A stretch of DNA of 18,952 bases from Prado023 sp032123675 (GCA_032123675.1 JAQBEX010000191.1:1-18952); one strand, 5' to 3'; counted from the first letter of the stretch, positions 1 through 8,221 are shown. A program made the numbers and translations. Notes: generated from the letters alone by a model not told the origin.

Positions 1-761
1 GCCGGCGGAGCGGCCGCGGGAGCCGCAGCGGCCGGGGGAGCAGCCGGCTCAGGTGCCGGTGCACCCGCGGGTGCGGGCGTACCGATGATCGCGAGGGTCT
101 GGCCCACGTCCGCGGTCTCGTCCTCATGGACCCGGATCTCCAGCAGCATGCCCGAGCTGGGCGCCGGGATCTCGGTGTCCACCTTGTCGGTGGAGACCTC
201 CAGCAGCGGCTCATCAGCCGAGACCATGTCGCCGATGCTCTTCAGCCAGCGGGTGACCGTACCCTCCGTGACCGACTCGCCGAGGGCCGGGAGAACGACC
301 GGGCTCTCCGAGCCGACCACTGCATGGCTGCCGGATCGGGGTGGGTTGGGATCCGGCGGCAACGAGCCGAGAGCCGCAGCGGCGGCGGCGGCGGCAGGAG
401 CCACGGCTGGACGTGGCGCAGGAGCCGAGGCAGCGGGAGAGGCCGGCGGCGCGGGAGCCGCAGGAGCCGCAACTGGCGCGGGCGCGGCTGGGGCAGCAGG
501 CGTCGCGGGGGCGCCGGCCTCATCTGCGGCACCGATGACGCCGAGCGCGCCACCCACCTCGACGGTGTCGTCCTCGCCTGCGGCGATGGACAACAGCACG
601 CCCGATGCGGGCGCGGGGATCTCGGTGTCGACCTTGTCGGTCGAGACCTCGAGGAGGGGCTCGTCGGCGCGCACCTCCTCACCGACCTGCTTGAGCCAGC
701 GGGTGACGGTGCCCTCGGTGACGCTCTCGCCGAGCTGCGGCATGGTGACGGTGACCGACAT
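1..761 (-). CDS. sucB: Dihydrolipoamide acyltransferase (E2 of a 2-oxoacid dehydrogenase complex), N-terminal part, truncated by window edge
   Basis: E2 core subunit that carries acyl groups on lipoyl-lysine and transfers them to CoA in the 2-oxoglutarate (and in Actinomycetota often also the pyruvate) dehydrogenase complex. The reading frame opens at ATG 761-759, 8 nt or so after a clear AGGAG at 772-776 (minus strand), and stays open to base 1, so about 253 residues are visible. Two lipoyl domains are seen, about residues 1-80 and 153-230. Each contains LGESVTEGTVTRWLK and the lipoylation motif STDKVDTE (Lys about 43 and about 193). They are joined by a long Ala/Pro linker, typical of E2 proteins, whose Ala codons make a GCC-rich tract near 378-400. 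The peripheral-subunit-binding and catalytic domains lie outside the window. It follows lpdA by 57 nt and is probably in one operon. SucB fits best, but a branched-chain or pyruvate E2 cannot be excluded without the catalytic domain. Confidence 0.93.
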   Translation of the reverse strand, partial: MSVTVTMPQLGESVTEGTVTRWLKQVGEEVRADEPLLEVSTDKVDTEIPAPASGVLLSIAAGEDDTVEVGGALGVIGAADEAGAPATPAAPAAPAPVAAPAAPAPPASPAASAPAPRPAVAPAAAAAAAALGSLPPDPNPPRSGSHAVVGSESPVVLPALGESVTEGTVTRWLKSIGDMVSADEPLLEVSTDKVDTEIPAPSSGMLLEIRVHEDETADVGQTLAIIGTPAPAGAPAPEPAAPPAAAAPAAAPP

Positions 762-818
762 CTGCGTGATGCTCCTATCGAATGGACGGGTCGTGTTCTG
801 AGAAGGACGGGTGATGGA

Positions 819-2195
819 TCAGGAGTGGGCGTGCAGCGGCTTGCCCGCCAGCGCCAGGTGCGCCTCGCCGAGTGCCTCGTTCTGGGTGGGGTGGGCGTGC
901 ACGAGGGCGGCGACCTCTTCGGGGTACGCCTCCCAGTTGTAGATCAACTGCGCCTCGCCGACCTGCTCGCCGACCCGGGCACCGATCATGTGGATGCCCA
1001 CCACGGGGCCGTCCTTGCGGCGCACCAGCTTGACGAAGCCAGCGGTGCCCAGGATCTGGCTCTTGCCGTTGCCGCCCAGGTTGTACTCGTAGCCCTGGAC
1101 AGCGTCCGCACCGAATCTCTGCGCGGCCTGCTCCTCGGTCAGCCCGACCGAGGCGATCTCCGGCTCGCAGTAGGTGACTCGGGGGATGCCCAGTTCGTCG
1201 ATCGGGGGCGGGTTCAGTCCGGCGATGTCCTCGGCGACGAAGATGCCCTGCTGGAAGCCGCGGTGGGCAAGTTGCAGGCCCGGCACGATGTCACCGACCG
1301 CCCGGACGCCGGCGATGTTCGTGTGCAGCCGCTCGTCGGCCAGGACCCAGCCGCGGTCCATGGTGATGCCCACGTCCTCGTAGCCCATGTCGGCGGTGTT
1401 CGGGCCGCGCCCGACCGCGACGAGCATCAGGTCAGCCTCGAATGTCGAGCCGTCCTCCAGAGTCGCCACCACGCCGGAGTCGCTCTGGGTGACGCTGGCG
1501 AACCGGACACCGGTCGTGAAGTTGATCTTGCGCTTGCGGAACGCCCGCTCCAGGGCCTTGGAGACTGCTGCCTCCTCGGCGGGGACCAGCCGTGGCAGCG
1601 CCTCGATGATCGTGACGTCGGATCCGAACGACTTCCACACCGACGCGAACTCGACGCCGATGACGCCACCGCCGAGCACGATCACGCTCTTCGGGATGTA
1701 GTCCAGACCGAGTGCATCGTCACTGGTGATGACCCGCCCGCCGATCTCCAGCCCGGGAAGGCTGCGGGAGTACGAGCCGGTCGCAAGTACGACGGTGCTG
1801 CCGGTGTAGGTCGTTCCCTCGACGTCGACCGTGGTGGCAGACGTGAGCCGTCCGGTGCCCTGCACGTAGGTGATCGCAGAGCTCTTGACCAGCCCCTGCA
1901 GGCCCTTGTAGAGCCGGCCCACGACACCGTCGCGGTAGGAGTTCACCTTGAGGATGTCGATGCCGTTCAGCGTCGTGTCGACACCGAACTTCGCGCTCTC
2001 GCGGGCGCTGTCAGCGACTTCACCGGCGTGCAGCAGGGCCTTGGTCGGGATGCATCCGCGGTGCAGGCAGGTGCCGCCGAGCTTGTCCTTCTCGATCAGA
2101 GCCACGGACAGCCCGAGCTCCGATGCCCGTAGCGCGCACGCGTAGCCTCCGCTGCCGCCGCCGAGGATCACAACATCGAACTGGTTGTCGGCCAC
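819..2195 (-). CDS. lpdA: Dihydrolipoamide dehydrogenase (E3)
   Basis: FAD-dependent E3 that reoxidises dihydrolipoamide and reduces NAD+, shared by 2-oxoacid dehydrogenases and the glycine cleavage system; cytoplasmic. The 458-residue product has the usual family length. Visible are the FAD-binding GGGSGGYAC near residue 12-20, the redox disulfide GGTCLHRGCIPTK (Cys43, Cys48), the NAD-binding GGGVIGVEFA, the second FAD motif ending AVGDI, and the C-terminal catalytic pair HPTQNE (His435, Glu440). I chose GTG 2195-2193 because the family N-terminus (ADNQFDVVILGGG) begins there and a GAAAGG Shine-Dalgarno lies 8-9 nt upstream. The open frame continues upstream, but that part is basic and low-complexity and looks non-coding. 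It sits between pepA and the E2 gene, a common actinobacterial order, and gcvT is nearby. Confidence 0.97.
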   Translation of the reverse strand: MADNQFDVVILGGGSGGYACALRASELGLSVALIEKDKLGGTCLHRGCIPTKALLHAGEVADSARESAKFGVDTTLNGIDILKVNSYRDGVVGRLYKGLQGLVKSSAITYVQGTGRLTSATTVDVEGTTYTGSTVVLATGSYSRSLPGLEIGGRVITSDDALGLDYIPKSVIVLGGGVIGVEFASVWKSFGSDVTIIEALPRLVPAEEAAVSKALERAFRKRKINFTTGVRFASVTQSDSGVVATLEDGSTFEADLMLVAVGRGPNTADMGYEDVGITMDRGWVLADERLHTNIAGVRAVGDIVPGLQLAHRGFQQGIFVAEDIAGLNPPPIDELGIPRVTYCEPEIASVGLTEEQAAQRFGADAVQGYEYNLGGNGKSQILGTAGFVKLVRRKDGPVVGIHMIGARVGEQVGEAQLIYNWEAYPEEVAALVHAHPTQNEALGEAHLALAGKPLHAHS

Positions 2196-2273
2196 GTGGG
2201 GACCTTTCTTGTCGAGGTGCTGGGCGTCGGGGTGCCAGCATCGCGGGTCGCACGCACATCCTGCCAGCAGTTG

Positions 2274-2327
2274 CCCGCTTGCGGCGTGCCACGAGCGGGT
2301 CAGCGCCCAACGGAAGCAGCAGGGCGC
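2274..2327 (-). terminator. Two tandem GC-rich stem-loops between pepA and lpdA (possible terminator)
   Basis: In the 149-nt gap (2196-2344) two perfect inverted repeats sit side by side: CCCGCT/AGCGGG (2274-2279 with 2294-2299, 14-nt loop) and GCGCCC/GGGCGC (2303-2308 with 2322-2327, 13-nt loop). They lie just after the pepA stop on the minus strand. There is no U-tract, so this would be the hairpin-only type proposed for high-GC bacteria. It may equally be an attenuator or leader structure of lpdA. I found no convincing -35/-10 pair for lpdA in this gap. Confidence 0.35.
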
Positions 2328-2344
2328 ATCCGAGCGAGGTCCGG

Positions 2345-3823
2345 TCAGTCCTGCTGGTCTGCCATCCGCTCGGCGACCGCGACCAGGGTGCGCACCCCGT
2401 AGCCAGTGGCTCCCTTGGAGTTGTAGCCCCAGGGGGCGTCGGTGAGGAAGGCTGGCCCAGCGATGTCGATGTGGACCCAGGGGACGCCATCGGGGACGAA
2501 CTCGCGCAGGAAGGCCGCAGCGGTCATCATCCCGCCGTTCCGCTCGCCGACGTTGGCCAGGTCGGCCACCGGCGAGTCGAGCGAGGGACGTAGCTCCTCG
2601 GGGATGGGCATGGGCCACGAAAGCTCCCCGGAGGACTCCGCCGCAGCCTGCACCTCGTCGCGCCAACCGTCGTCGTTGCCCATGATGCCCGCGATGCGTG
2701 CGCCGAGGGCCACCACCTGAGCACCGGTCAGGGTGGCCATGTCGATGATGGCGTCCGGGTCGTCGGCCCCACAGCGCACCAGTGCATCCATCATGACCAG
2801 TCGGCCCTCGGCGTCGGTGTTGAGCACCTCGATCGTCTTGCCCCCGTAGGCGGTGATGACGTCACCCGGGCGCTGGGCGTGGCCACTGGGCATGTTCTCG
2901 GCGATCGCGAGGTACGCCGTGACCTTGAGCGATACGCCGAGCCGCGCGATCGCCACGACGGATGCGAGCACCGAGGCGGCGCCGGCCATGTCGCACTTCA
3001 TGGTGATCATCGAGGCCGGCGGCTTCAGCGACAGGCCTCCTGAGTCGAAGGTGATCCCCTTGCCGACCAGCGCGAGGTGCCCGCTGGCCCCGGCCGGTGC
3101 GTAGGTGAGCCGGACCAGGCGGGGCGGGTTGGCCGAGCCCTGCCCGACGGCCAGGATGCCGCCGAACTCCTGCTCGGCGAGAGCGTCCTCGTCGAGGACC
3201 TCGACCGAGATTCCGGTGCCCTCAGCCGCCGCGACCGCCTCGGCAGCCAGCGCCGCGGGCGGCTGGGCGCCCGGCGGGGTGTCCACCAGGCGACGGGCCA
3301 GGTGGATCGCCTCGCCGACCACCCGGGCCGAGGTGATCGCCTGATCCAGGCCATCGGTTGCGGCCACGAGGACCACGAGCTGCTCCGGGATGGGGCTGGG
3401 CGAATCGCCGGCCGGCTTGCCCGGGTACCGGTAGGACCCGATGAACGCGCCGAGGCCGATCGCCTCGACGTGGGCCGGATCGTCGTTGGTGGGCAATGCC
3501 ACCGACACAGCGCCGGCTGAGGCTGCGCGCAACGCCGCCCCGGCGGCCCTGCGCAGGGTCTCCTCGGTGTACACCACGGCCTGTTCACCCAGGCCGGTGG
3601 TCATGACCGGCGGGAGGCCGAAGGGCGCACCGGGGAGCCGGAGGACCTCGTCGGTCTTGCCGGTAGCGCCGACTGCGGAGGCGGCGGCGCCCACCGCGCC
3701 GGCCTGGTCGTCTGTCAGGGCGCTGGATGCGACCACCGGGCCGGCTGAGCCCTTCGCCAGGCCAACAACGAGCAGGTCGGCGTCGGGCATGGTCGTCGTC
3801 AGGGAGAGCGAAACTGCGGTCAT
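2345..3823 (-). CDS. pepA: Leucyl aminopeptidase (peptidase family M17)
   Basis: Cytoplasmic metallo-aminopeptidase that releases N-terminal residues from peptides. The 492-residue length is normal for M17. The two-metal site is complete: VGKGITFDSGG (Lys255, Asp260), the following CDMAGAA (Asp278), and the family signature NTDAEGRL (Asp337, Glu339, catalytic Arg341). The N-terminal domain of about 170 residues is variable, as usual. I chose ATG 3823-3821; the frame runs on to 4216, but that extension would read through gcvT on the opposite strand. No Shine-Dalgarno precedes the start. Instead TACGGT lies 6 nt upstream, suggesting a leaderless mRNA. It is divergent from gcvT (91-nt gap), and lpdA follows after 149 nt containing two stem-loops. 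Confidence 0.96.
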   Translation of the reverse strand: MTAVSLSLTTTMPDADLLVVGLAKGSAGPVVASSALTDDQAGAVGAAASAVGATGKTDEVLRLPGAPFGLPPVMTTGLGEQAVVYTEETLRRAAGAALRAASAGAVSVALPTNDDPAHVEAIGLGAFIGSYRYPGKPAGDSPSPIPEQLVVLVAATDGLDQAITSARVVGEAIHLARRLVDTPPGAQPPAALAAEAVAAAEGTGISVEVLDEDALAEQEFGGILAVGQGSANPPRLVRLTYAPAGASGHLALVGKGITFDSGGLSLKPPASMITMKCDMAGAASVLASVVAIARLGVSLKVTAYLAIAENMPSGHAQRPGDVITAYGGKTIEVLNTDAEGRLVMMDALVRCGADDPDAIIDMATLTGAQVVALGARIAGIMGNDDGWRDEVQAAAESSGELSWPMPIPEELRPSLDSPVADLANVGERNGGMMTAAAFLREFVPDGVPWVHIDIAGPAFLTDAPWGYNSKGATGYGVRTLVAVAERMADQQD

Positions 3824-3829
3824 GGGCCC

Positions 3830-3835
3830 ACCGTA
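3830..3835 (-). promoter_or_regulatory. Putative -10 box of pepA (leaderless start)
   Basis: TACGGT matches TANNNT and ends 6 nt before the pepA ATG, so transcription would begin at or next to the start codon. No recognisable -35 hexamer is seen 16-18 nt upstream. Leaderless mRNAs with this geometry are common in Actinomycetota; its use here is inferred. Confidence 0.5.
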
Positions 3836-3901
3836 TTGGTTCCCGGCGGTGCAGCGCACGGGCCGTCGGTCCAGGAACCGAGCCGCGGCTGCGAGGGCGG
3901 C

Positions 3902-3907
3902 TAGGCT
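3902..3907 (+). promoter_or_regulatory. Putative -10 box of gcvT (leaderless start)
   Basis: TAGGCT matches TANNNT and ends 7 nt before the GTG start at 3915. No Shine-Dalgarno lies at the usual distance (the GAGGG run is about 20 nt upstream, too far). The divergent 3824-3914 gap therefore holds two back-to-back leaderless-type promoters and nothing else that I recognise. Confidence 0.5.
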
Positions 3908-3914
3908 TCCGGGC

Positions 3915-5000
3915 GTGACTCTGCGCCGAACTGCCCTGACCGAGACCCACCGCGCGGCGGGGGCCAAGATGGCTGACTTCGGCGGATGGGAGATGCCGAT
4001 CGAGTACCCGACCGGGGTGGTGGCCGAGCATCTGGCCGTGCGCACGGCCGTGGGTATGTTCGACGTGTCGCACATGGGCAAGCTGGTGGTGGCCGGACCG
4101 GGTGCGGCCGCGTCGTTGAACCGGCTGCTGGCCAATGACCTGGACCGGATCGGCTCCGGCCAGGCGCAGTACTCGATGCTGTGCAATGACTCCGGCGGCG
4201 TGGTCGATGACCTCATCGCCTACCGGGTCAGTGCCGACGAGGTGCGCATCGTGCCCAACGCGGCCAACGCGACCGCCGTGCGCGATGCGCTGGTCACGGG
4301 CCTGCCGGAGCCGGTGACGGTCACCGACCTGCACGAGGACGAGGGCATCCTGGCCATCCAGGGGCCCGGAAGCCGGGAGGTGATGGTCGATCTGGGCCTG
4401 CTCGCCAGGGCGCATGACCTGCCGTACATGGCCTTCGCCACCGCCGATTTCGCGGGAGAGTCGGCCGTCGTGTGCCGGACGGGCTACACCGGGGAGCACG
4501 GCTACGAGGTGATCCTGCCGGTGGCCGCGCTGGGCGCGCTCTGGGCGGCGGTAGCTGCTCGGGCCACCCCCTGCGGGCTCGGTGCCCGGGACACTCTGCG
4601 CACCGAGATGGGATACCCGCTGCACGGCCAGGACCTGTCCGCGTCGATCAGCCCGGTCGAAGCCGGGCTGTCATGGGCGGTGGGCTGGGACAAGGAGCTC
4701 TTCTCCGGACGCGACGCCCTCGTCGCCCAGCGAGCCGAGGGTCGGTCGCGGGCCCTGCGTGGCCTGCTCCTGCAGGGTCGTGGGGTGCCCAGGCCGCACA
4801 TGACAGTTCTGGGGGCGGACGGGAATGCGGCGGGGGAGACCACCTCGGGCACCTTCTCCCCGACCCTGAGGGCCGGAGTCGCGCTTGCTCTGGTCGACCC
4901 CGGGCTGACGTTCGGCGACGAGGTCGCCATCGACATCCGCGGCCGAGCCGTGCCGGCAGCAGTCGTGCGCATGCCCTTCGTCGACTCGTCACCCAAGTAG
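3915..5000 (+). CDS. gcvT: Glycine cleavage system aminomethyltransferase (T-protein)
   Basis: T-protein releases ammonia from the aminomethyl group held on lipoylated H-protein and passes the one-carbon unit to tetrahydrofolate; cytoplasmic. The 361-residue length matches the family (about 364). True GcvT motifs are present in order: DFGGWEMPIEY (21-31), VGMFDVSHMG (46-55), GGVVDDL with the conserved catalytic-region Asp (about 94-100), GYTGEHGYE, GARDTLRTEMGYPLHGQD, and GTFSPTL near the C-terminus. This separates it from YgfZ-like paralogues. GTG 3915 was chosen because TLRRTALTETHRAAGAKMADF is the family N-terminus; the open frame extends upstream to 3441 but only as antisense to pepA. The gcvP and gcvH genes are not in the window. 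lpdA across the divergent region encodes the E3 partner. Confidence 0.96.
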   Translation: MTLRRTALTETHRAAGAKMADFGGWEMPIEYPTGVVAEHLAVRTAVGMFDVSHMGKLVVAGPGAAASLNRLLANDLDRIGSGQAQYSMLCNDSGGVVDDLIAYRVSADEVRIVPNAANATAVRDALVTGLPEPVTVTDLHEDEGILAIQGPGSREVMVDLGLLARAHDLPYMAFATADFAGESAVVCRTGYTGEHGYEVILPVAALGALWAAVAARATPCGLGARDTLRTEMGYPLHGQDLSASISPVEAGLSWAVGWDKELFSGRDALVAQRAEGRSRALRGLLLQGRGVPRPHMTVLGADGNAAGETTSGTFSPTLRAGVALALVDPGLTFGDEVAIDIRGRAVPAAVVRMPFVDSSPK

Positions 5001-5011
5001 GACGGGGCTGC

Positions 5012-5695
5012 TCAGCCGATAGTGGTCCTCGTCACCTCGTCGTCGACGACTGTCGCGTTGATCCTGATGACGCTGTAGTCCTCGGTGACCACGAGGTCCT
5101 CGCCGTCGCGGGAGACCACCCGGAAGATCGTGCCGGCGTCCTCCACGGTCGCGCGTGCATCGGCCTCGGACATCCCGAGGATCTCCAGGGCCATGGCCTG
5201 GGTCTCGTCGGAGATGGTCGGCTCGTAGCTCGGCGGGCTCGTGGCGTAGACCAGGACGTTCTGGTCGCCCTCGAACAGGTACAACTCGCCGGCGGCCACT
5301 GTGGCGTACCCGTCCACCGCGTTGAGCAGGAACAGCAGGTCAGTCTCAGCGCGCTCCAGCTCGTCCGGCCCGGCCTCGAGGCTGGTCACGAACCGCCCGA
5401 GGTCGAGGGCCCCGTCCGTGGCCGCGGTGTAGTCCGCGGTGTAGCTGTTGACCGGTCCCTGCCCGCCCACAGTGTCCTCGTCGAAGGTGAGCATCACGTC
5501 GGTCGTCGGGGCGGACTCGAGCATGCCGCCGACCAGGTACCACGGTTCGCCGATCCGCAGGTCCCCGCCCACCGGCTGCACGATGTCCGAGCTGGCGGCT
5601 GCGTCGTTGCTGGACCCCGGGTCCGGGTCCGATGCACCGGTGCAGCCGGCCACGAGAGCCAGGCTCATCAGCAGCGTCGGGACGGATCGCCTCAT
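5012..5695 (-). CDS. Lipoprotein with META (HslJ-like) domain and C-terminal I78-inhibitor-like domain
   Basis: A predicted 227-residue surface lipoprotein of unknown function. Residues 1-18 form a lipoprotein signal peptide (MRRS basic start, hydrophobic core, lipobox LVAGC with Cys18), followed by an Asp/Ser/Pro-rich linker. Residues about 40-150 resemble the META/DUF306 fold: EPWYLVGG near 40-47 and the G-P-V-N-S-Y-T-A-D-Y-T strand near 80-90, as in HslJ. Residues about 166-227 resemble peptidase inhibitor I78: GMSEADARATVEDAG, then RVVSRDGEDL, then a Tyr-x-x-x-Arg-Ile-Asn strand and a final TRTTIG. The stop lies 11 nt from the gcvT stop (convergent). ATG 5695 was preferred to TTG 5713 because the signal peptide begins there. 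No Shine-Dalgarno is seen; GACCAT lies 6 nt upstream. Domain assignments are from motif memory, not a search. Confidence 0.8.
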   Translation of the reverse strand: MRRSVPTLLMSLALVAGCTGASDPDPGSSNDAAASSDIVQPVGGDLRIGEPWYLVGGMLESAPTTDVMLTFDEDTVGGQGPVNSYTADYTAATDGALDLGRFVTSLEAGPDELERAETDLLFLLNAVDGYATVAAGELYLFEGDQNVLVYATSPPSYEPTISDETQAMALEILGMSEADARATVEDAGTIFRVVSRDGEDLVVTEDYSVIRINATVVDDEVTRTTIG

Positions 5696-5701
5696 GCGGG
5701 T

Positions 5702-5707
5702 ATGGTC
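5702..5707 (-). promoter_or_regulatory. Possible -10-like hexamer of the META lipoprotein gene
   Basis: GACCAT keeps the A2 and T6 of TANNNT and ends 6 nt before ATG 5695, the same geometry as pepA and gcvT. A TTGGCG 20-25 nt further upstream could serve as a weak -35. The first T of the -10 is missing, so this is tentative. Confidence 0.3.
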
Positions 5708-5767
5708 CCGCAAACGCGTCCGCCAACACAGCGCGCGCGCCGAACCGGCAGCTGCGGAACGGACCCG

Positions 5768-8167
5768 CTACTTGCGCCGCCGCCCGACTGCCCCGCGGAC
5801 ATCGGAGTTCAGAGCACGCAGCACCCGATCGAGGGTGCGCAGCGACAGTCGCCCGTTGGACCACTGGACGAAGCCACGCGCGGGCATCCCGGCGATGACG
5901 GCGCGTCGCATCTCGGCGGCGGCACCACCGTCGGCCTCGCCGGCGGAGCTGTGGGCCGTGGCCCGCTCCATGAGTGCCACGAGGGCACGACCCACCGGAC
6001 TCTCGGAGAGCTCAGGGGGAGTGGAGTTGCGCGTGTACGGCTTGGAGCCGGTCGGGATCGGGATCGGTCGACCCAGTAGCGCGGCGAACTCGGCATCCGT
6101 GGCCACTGTTCCCGCAGTCCCCGGCACGGGCTGAACCTGGTCGTCGGATTCGATCTGGACCGGCACCTGGTCGTGGATATCGGTCGACGAGGTGCCGACC
6201 AGGATCTCGAACTCGCCGGCCTCGACCAGCCAGTCGTGGGCCGCCACGTCCCACACGGCGAAGGCCCGTCGATCCAGGCTGACGCTGACCGGCTGGGTCT
6301 CGCCGGGAGCCAGGTGCACCTTCGCGCAGCCCACCAGCTCCTTGGCAGGTCTCGCCACGCTGGACTCCACATCCCGCACGTAGACCTGGACCACCTGGGA
6401 GCCGGGCCGCTGGCCGGTGTTGGTCACATCAAGGGCGACCGTCAGGTCGCAGCCGCTCCCGGTGACCTCGACCTCCGAGAGCGCGAAGGAGGTGTAGCCC
6501 AACCCATGACCGAACGGGAACCGCGCGGGGACCCCGGCGGTGTCGTGGAAGCGGTAGCCGACGTGGAACCCCTCGCGGTACTCAACCTGGTGCGGGGCAC
6601 CGGGGAAGTTGCGGTCCGCGGGGAGGTCCGCGACGGCCATCGGGATGCTCTCGGCCAGGCGACCGCCCGGCTCGGCGCAGCCGAGAAGCACGTCGGCCAG
6701 GGCAGCTCCACCGGCCTGGCCACCCAGGTGTGCCTCGATCAGTGCGGCCGGACGGTCGGCCCACGGCAGCTCCAGCGTCCCGCCGTTCATCAGGATGACG
6801 GCAGGTCGCGGATGGACGGCCAGGATGACGTCGCGCAGGTGGTCCATCCCCTCGGGCAGCAGGCAGTCCGGCCGATCGATGGCCTCACTCTCGACGCGCT
6901 CGGGCAGCCCGAGGACGAGGATGACGTGGTCGGCGTCGTGGGCGGCAGTTGCAGCGTCGGCCAGCAGCCGCGGGGTGGTCTGGCCCGACCTGGCGTCGTA
7001 CCCGGCCGCGAACCGGATCTGAGCCCGACCCGCGGTCAGATCGGTGAGCGACTCGAGCAGGCTGTCGACTCCGGTGGGCTGCACCCGTGAGCTGCCCTCC
7101 CCCTGGATGCGGGGTGCCGCTGCGAACGCCCCGATGACGGCGATCGTGCCGGTCCCGGCCAGGGGCAGCAGCCCGTCGTTGGTCAGCAGGACGGTGCCCG
7201 CCGCCGCCGCCCGCCGGGCCAGGGCGTGGTGATCCCCGGGCTCCGGCACGCCCATGGGCTCCTTGCGCCGCTCGGCCCAGTCCAGAGCCATCGCGACCAC
7301 ACGTGTTGCCGATCGGTCGAGGTCAGCCTCGGTGAGGGCGCCGGACTCGATGGCCTCCGCGACCTCCGTGTCGAAGGTCGCCGCGCCGCCGGGCATCTCC
7401 AGGTCCAAGCCGGCTGCCAGCCCGGCGATCCGATCGTTCGTGCCGCCCCAGTCCGAGACGACGAGACCGTCGAAGCCCCATTCGGCACGCAGGATGTCAC
7501 GGAGCAGGGCCGTCGAGTCCGAGCAGTACTGGCCGTTGACCTGGTTGTACGCGGTCATGATCGCCCTGGGCTGGGCCTCCCGGATCACGATCTCGAAGCC
7601 GCGCAGGTAGAGCTCGCGCAGTGTCCGCTGGTCGATGATCGTGTCGATCACCATCCGGTTGGTCTCCTGGTTGTTGGCCGTGAAGTGCTTGGGGCAGGCC
7701 GCAACCCCCATCGACTGGATGCCCCGGACCATTGCCGCGGCCAGCATGCCCGAGAGGTACGGGTCCTCGGAGAAGTACTCGAAGGAGCGGCCGCCGCGCG
7801 GATGCCGCTTGATGTTGAGCCCCGGGCCCAGCAGGACAGCGACATCCTCCGCCCGCGCCTCCCTGCCCAGCGCCTGGCCGATCTCGGTCAGCAGCTCCGG
7901 GTCCCAGGTGCACGCCAACGTGGCTGCCGTGGGGAAGCAGGTGGCGGGGACCGGGTCCGACGGCTCAGCCTGGTCAGACGGGCCGAGTTGCTTGCGCAGT
8001 CCGTGCGGGCCGTCAGCCAGCATCACCGACGGTACCTGTCCCGGGACGGCCTCGGTCGTCCAGAAGTCCCGACCGGAGACCAACCGGATGCGATCGGCGA
8101 GCGGGAGCCCAGCGACGATCGCCGCGGCGCGCTCCAGGGTGTCCGGCGGGACTGACGATGTCGACAC
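5768..8167 (-). CDS. Glycoside hydrolase family 3 beta-glucosidase-type enzyme
   Basis: Retaining beta-glycosidase, most likely cutting terminal beta-glucosides (beta-xyloside or related activity is possible). The 799 residues contain an N-terminal (beta/alpha)8 domain (about 25-300) with GPGLNIKRHPRGGRSFEYFSED-type motifs near 114-135, the KHF substrate motif at 160-162, and the nucleophile in VVSDWGG (Asp239). The alpha/beta sandwich domain (about 315-560) carries LPERVESEAIDR, whose ESE (426-428) holds the likely acid/base Glu. A fibronectin-III-like domain (about 590-680) and a C-terminal tail of about 100 residues follow. No signal peptide is seen, so a cytoplasmic enzyme acting on imported oligosaccharides or glycosides is inferred. 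GTG 8167-8165 was chosen for its GAGGAG Shine-Dalgarno 7 nt upstream. The open frame extends to 9121 only as out-of-frame overlap with cobS. No transporter or regulator gene is adjacent. Confidence 0.94.
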   Translation of the reverse strand: MSTSSVPPDTLERAAAIVAGLPLADRIRLVSGRDFWTTEAVPGQVPSVMLADGPHGLRKQLGPSDQAEPSDPVPATCFPTAATLACTWDPELLTEIGQALGREARAEDVAVLLGPGLNIKRHPRGGRSFEYFSEDPYLSGMLAAAMVRGIQSMGVAACPKHFTANNQETNRMVIDTIIDQRTLRELYLRGFEIVIREAQPRAIMTAYNQVNGQYCSDSTALLRDILRAEWGFDGLVVSDWGGTNDRIAGLAAGLDLEMPGGAATFDTEVAEAIESGALTEADLDRSATRVVAMALDWAERRKEPMGVPEPGDHHALARRAAAAGTVLLTNDGLLPLAGTGTIAVIGAFAAAPRIQGEGSSRVQPTGVDSLLESLTDLTAGRAQIRFAAGYDARSGQTTPRLLADAATAAHDADHVILVLGLPERVESEAIDRPDCLLPEGMDHLRDVILAVHPRPAVILMNGGTLELPWADRPAALIEAHLGGQAGGAALADVLLGCAEPGGRLAESIPMAVADLPADRNFPGAPHQVEYREGFHVGYRFHDTAGVPARFPFGHGLGYTSFALSEVEVTGSGCDLTVALDVTNTGQRPGSQVVQVYVRDVESSVARPAKELVGCAKVHLAPGETQPVSVSLDRRAFAVWDVAAHDWLVEAGEFEILVGTSSTDIHDQVPVQIESDDQVQPVPGTAGTVATDAEFAALLGRPIPIPTGSKPYTRNSTPPELSESPVGRALVALMERATAHSSAGEADGGAAAEMRRAVIAGMPARGFVQWSNGRLSLRTLDRVLRALNSDVRGAVGRRRK

Positions 8168-8203
8168 GTGTGGGCTCCTCGGTGGCTGTCGCGACGGTTG
8201 GCT

Positions 8204-8221
8204 TGCGCCAAGGATGGCGCA
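8204..8221. promoter_or_regulatory. Perfect inverted repeat upstream of the GH3 gene (possible operator)
   Basis: TGCGCC-N6-GGCGCA lies 37-54 nt before the GH3 start codon. On the minus strand its spacer contains CATCCT, a poor -10-like hexamer. The size and dyad symmetry suit a repressor site for a sugar-responsive regulator, but the sequence does not match the common LacI-type consensus with a central CG. It might instead belong to the transcription end of cobS. Confidence 0.3.

Noticed and set aside
370..405. GCC/GGC-rich tract as a microsatellite-type repeat
   Set aside because: It is the poly-Ala linker of the E2 protein, a normal feature of the family.
126..2132. 668-codon open frame on the plus strand opposite sucB and lpdA
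   Set aside because: The product is low-complexity Arg/Gly/Asp-rich and exists only because GC-rich coding DNA lacks stops on the other strand; the minus-strand frames have full family motifs.
2196..2666. N-terminal extension of the lpdA frame
   Set aside because: It would overlap the end of pepA and lacks homology-like composition; the Shine-Dalgarno and family N-terminus point to GTG 2195.
4472..6079. 535-codon plus-strand open frame across gcvT, the lipoprotein and the GH3 end
   Set aside because: It overlaps three well-supported genes in a different frame or strand and has no recognisable domain.
6173..8155. Two long plus-strand open frames (6173-7090 and 7226-8155) opposite the GH3 gene
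   Set aside because: Antisense shadows of a complete GH3 enzyme whose catalytic motifs are intact.
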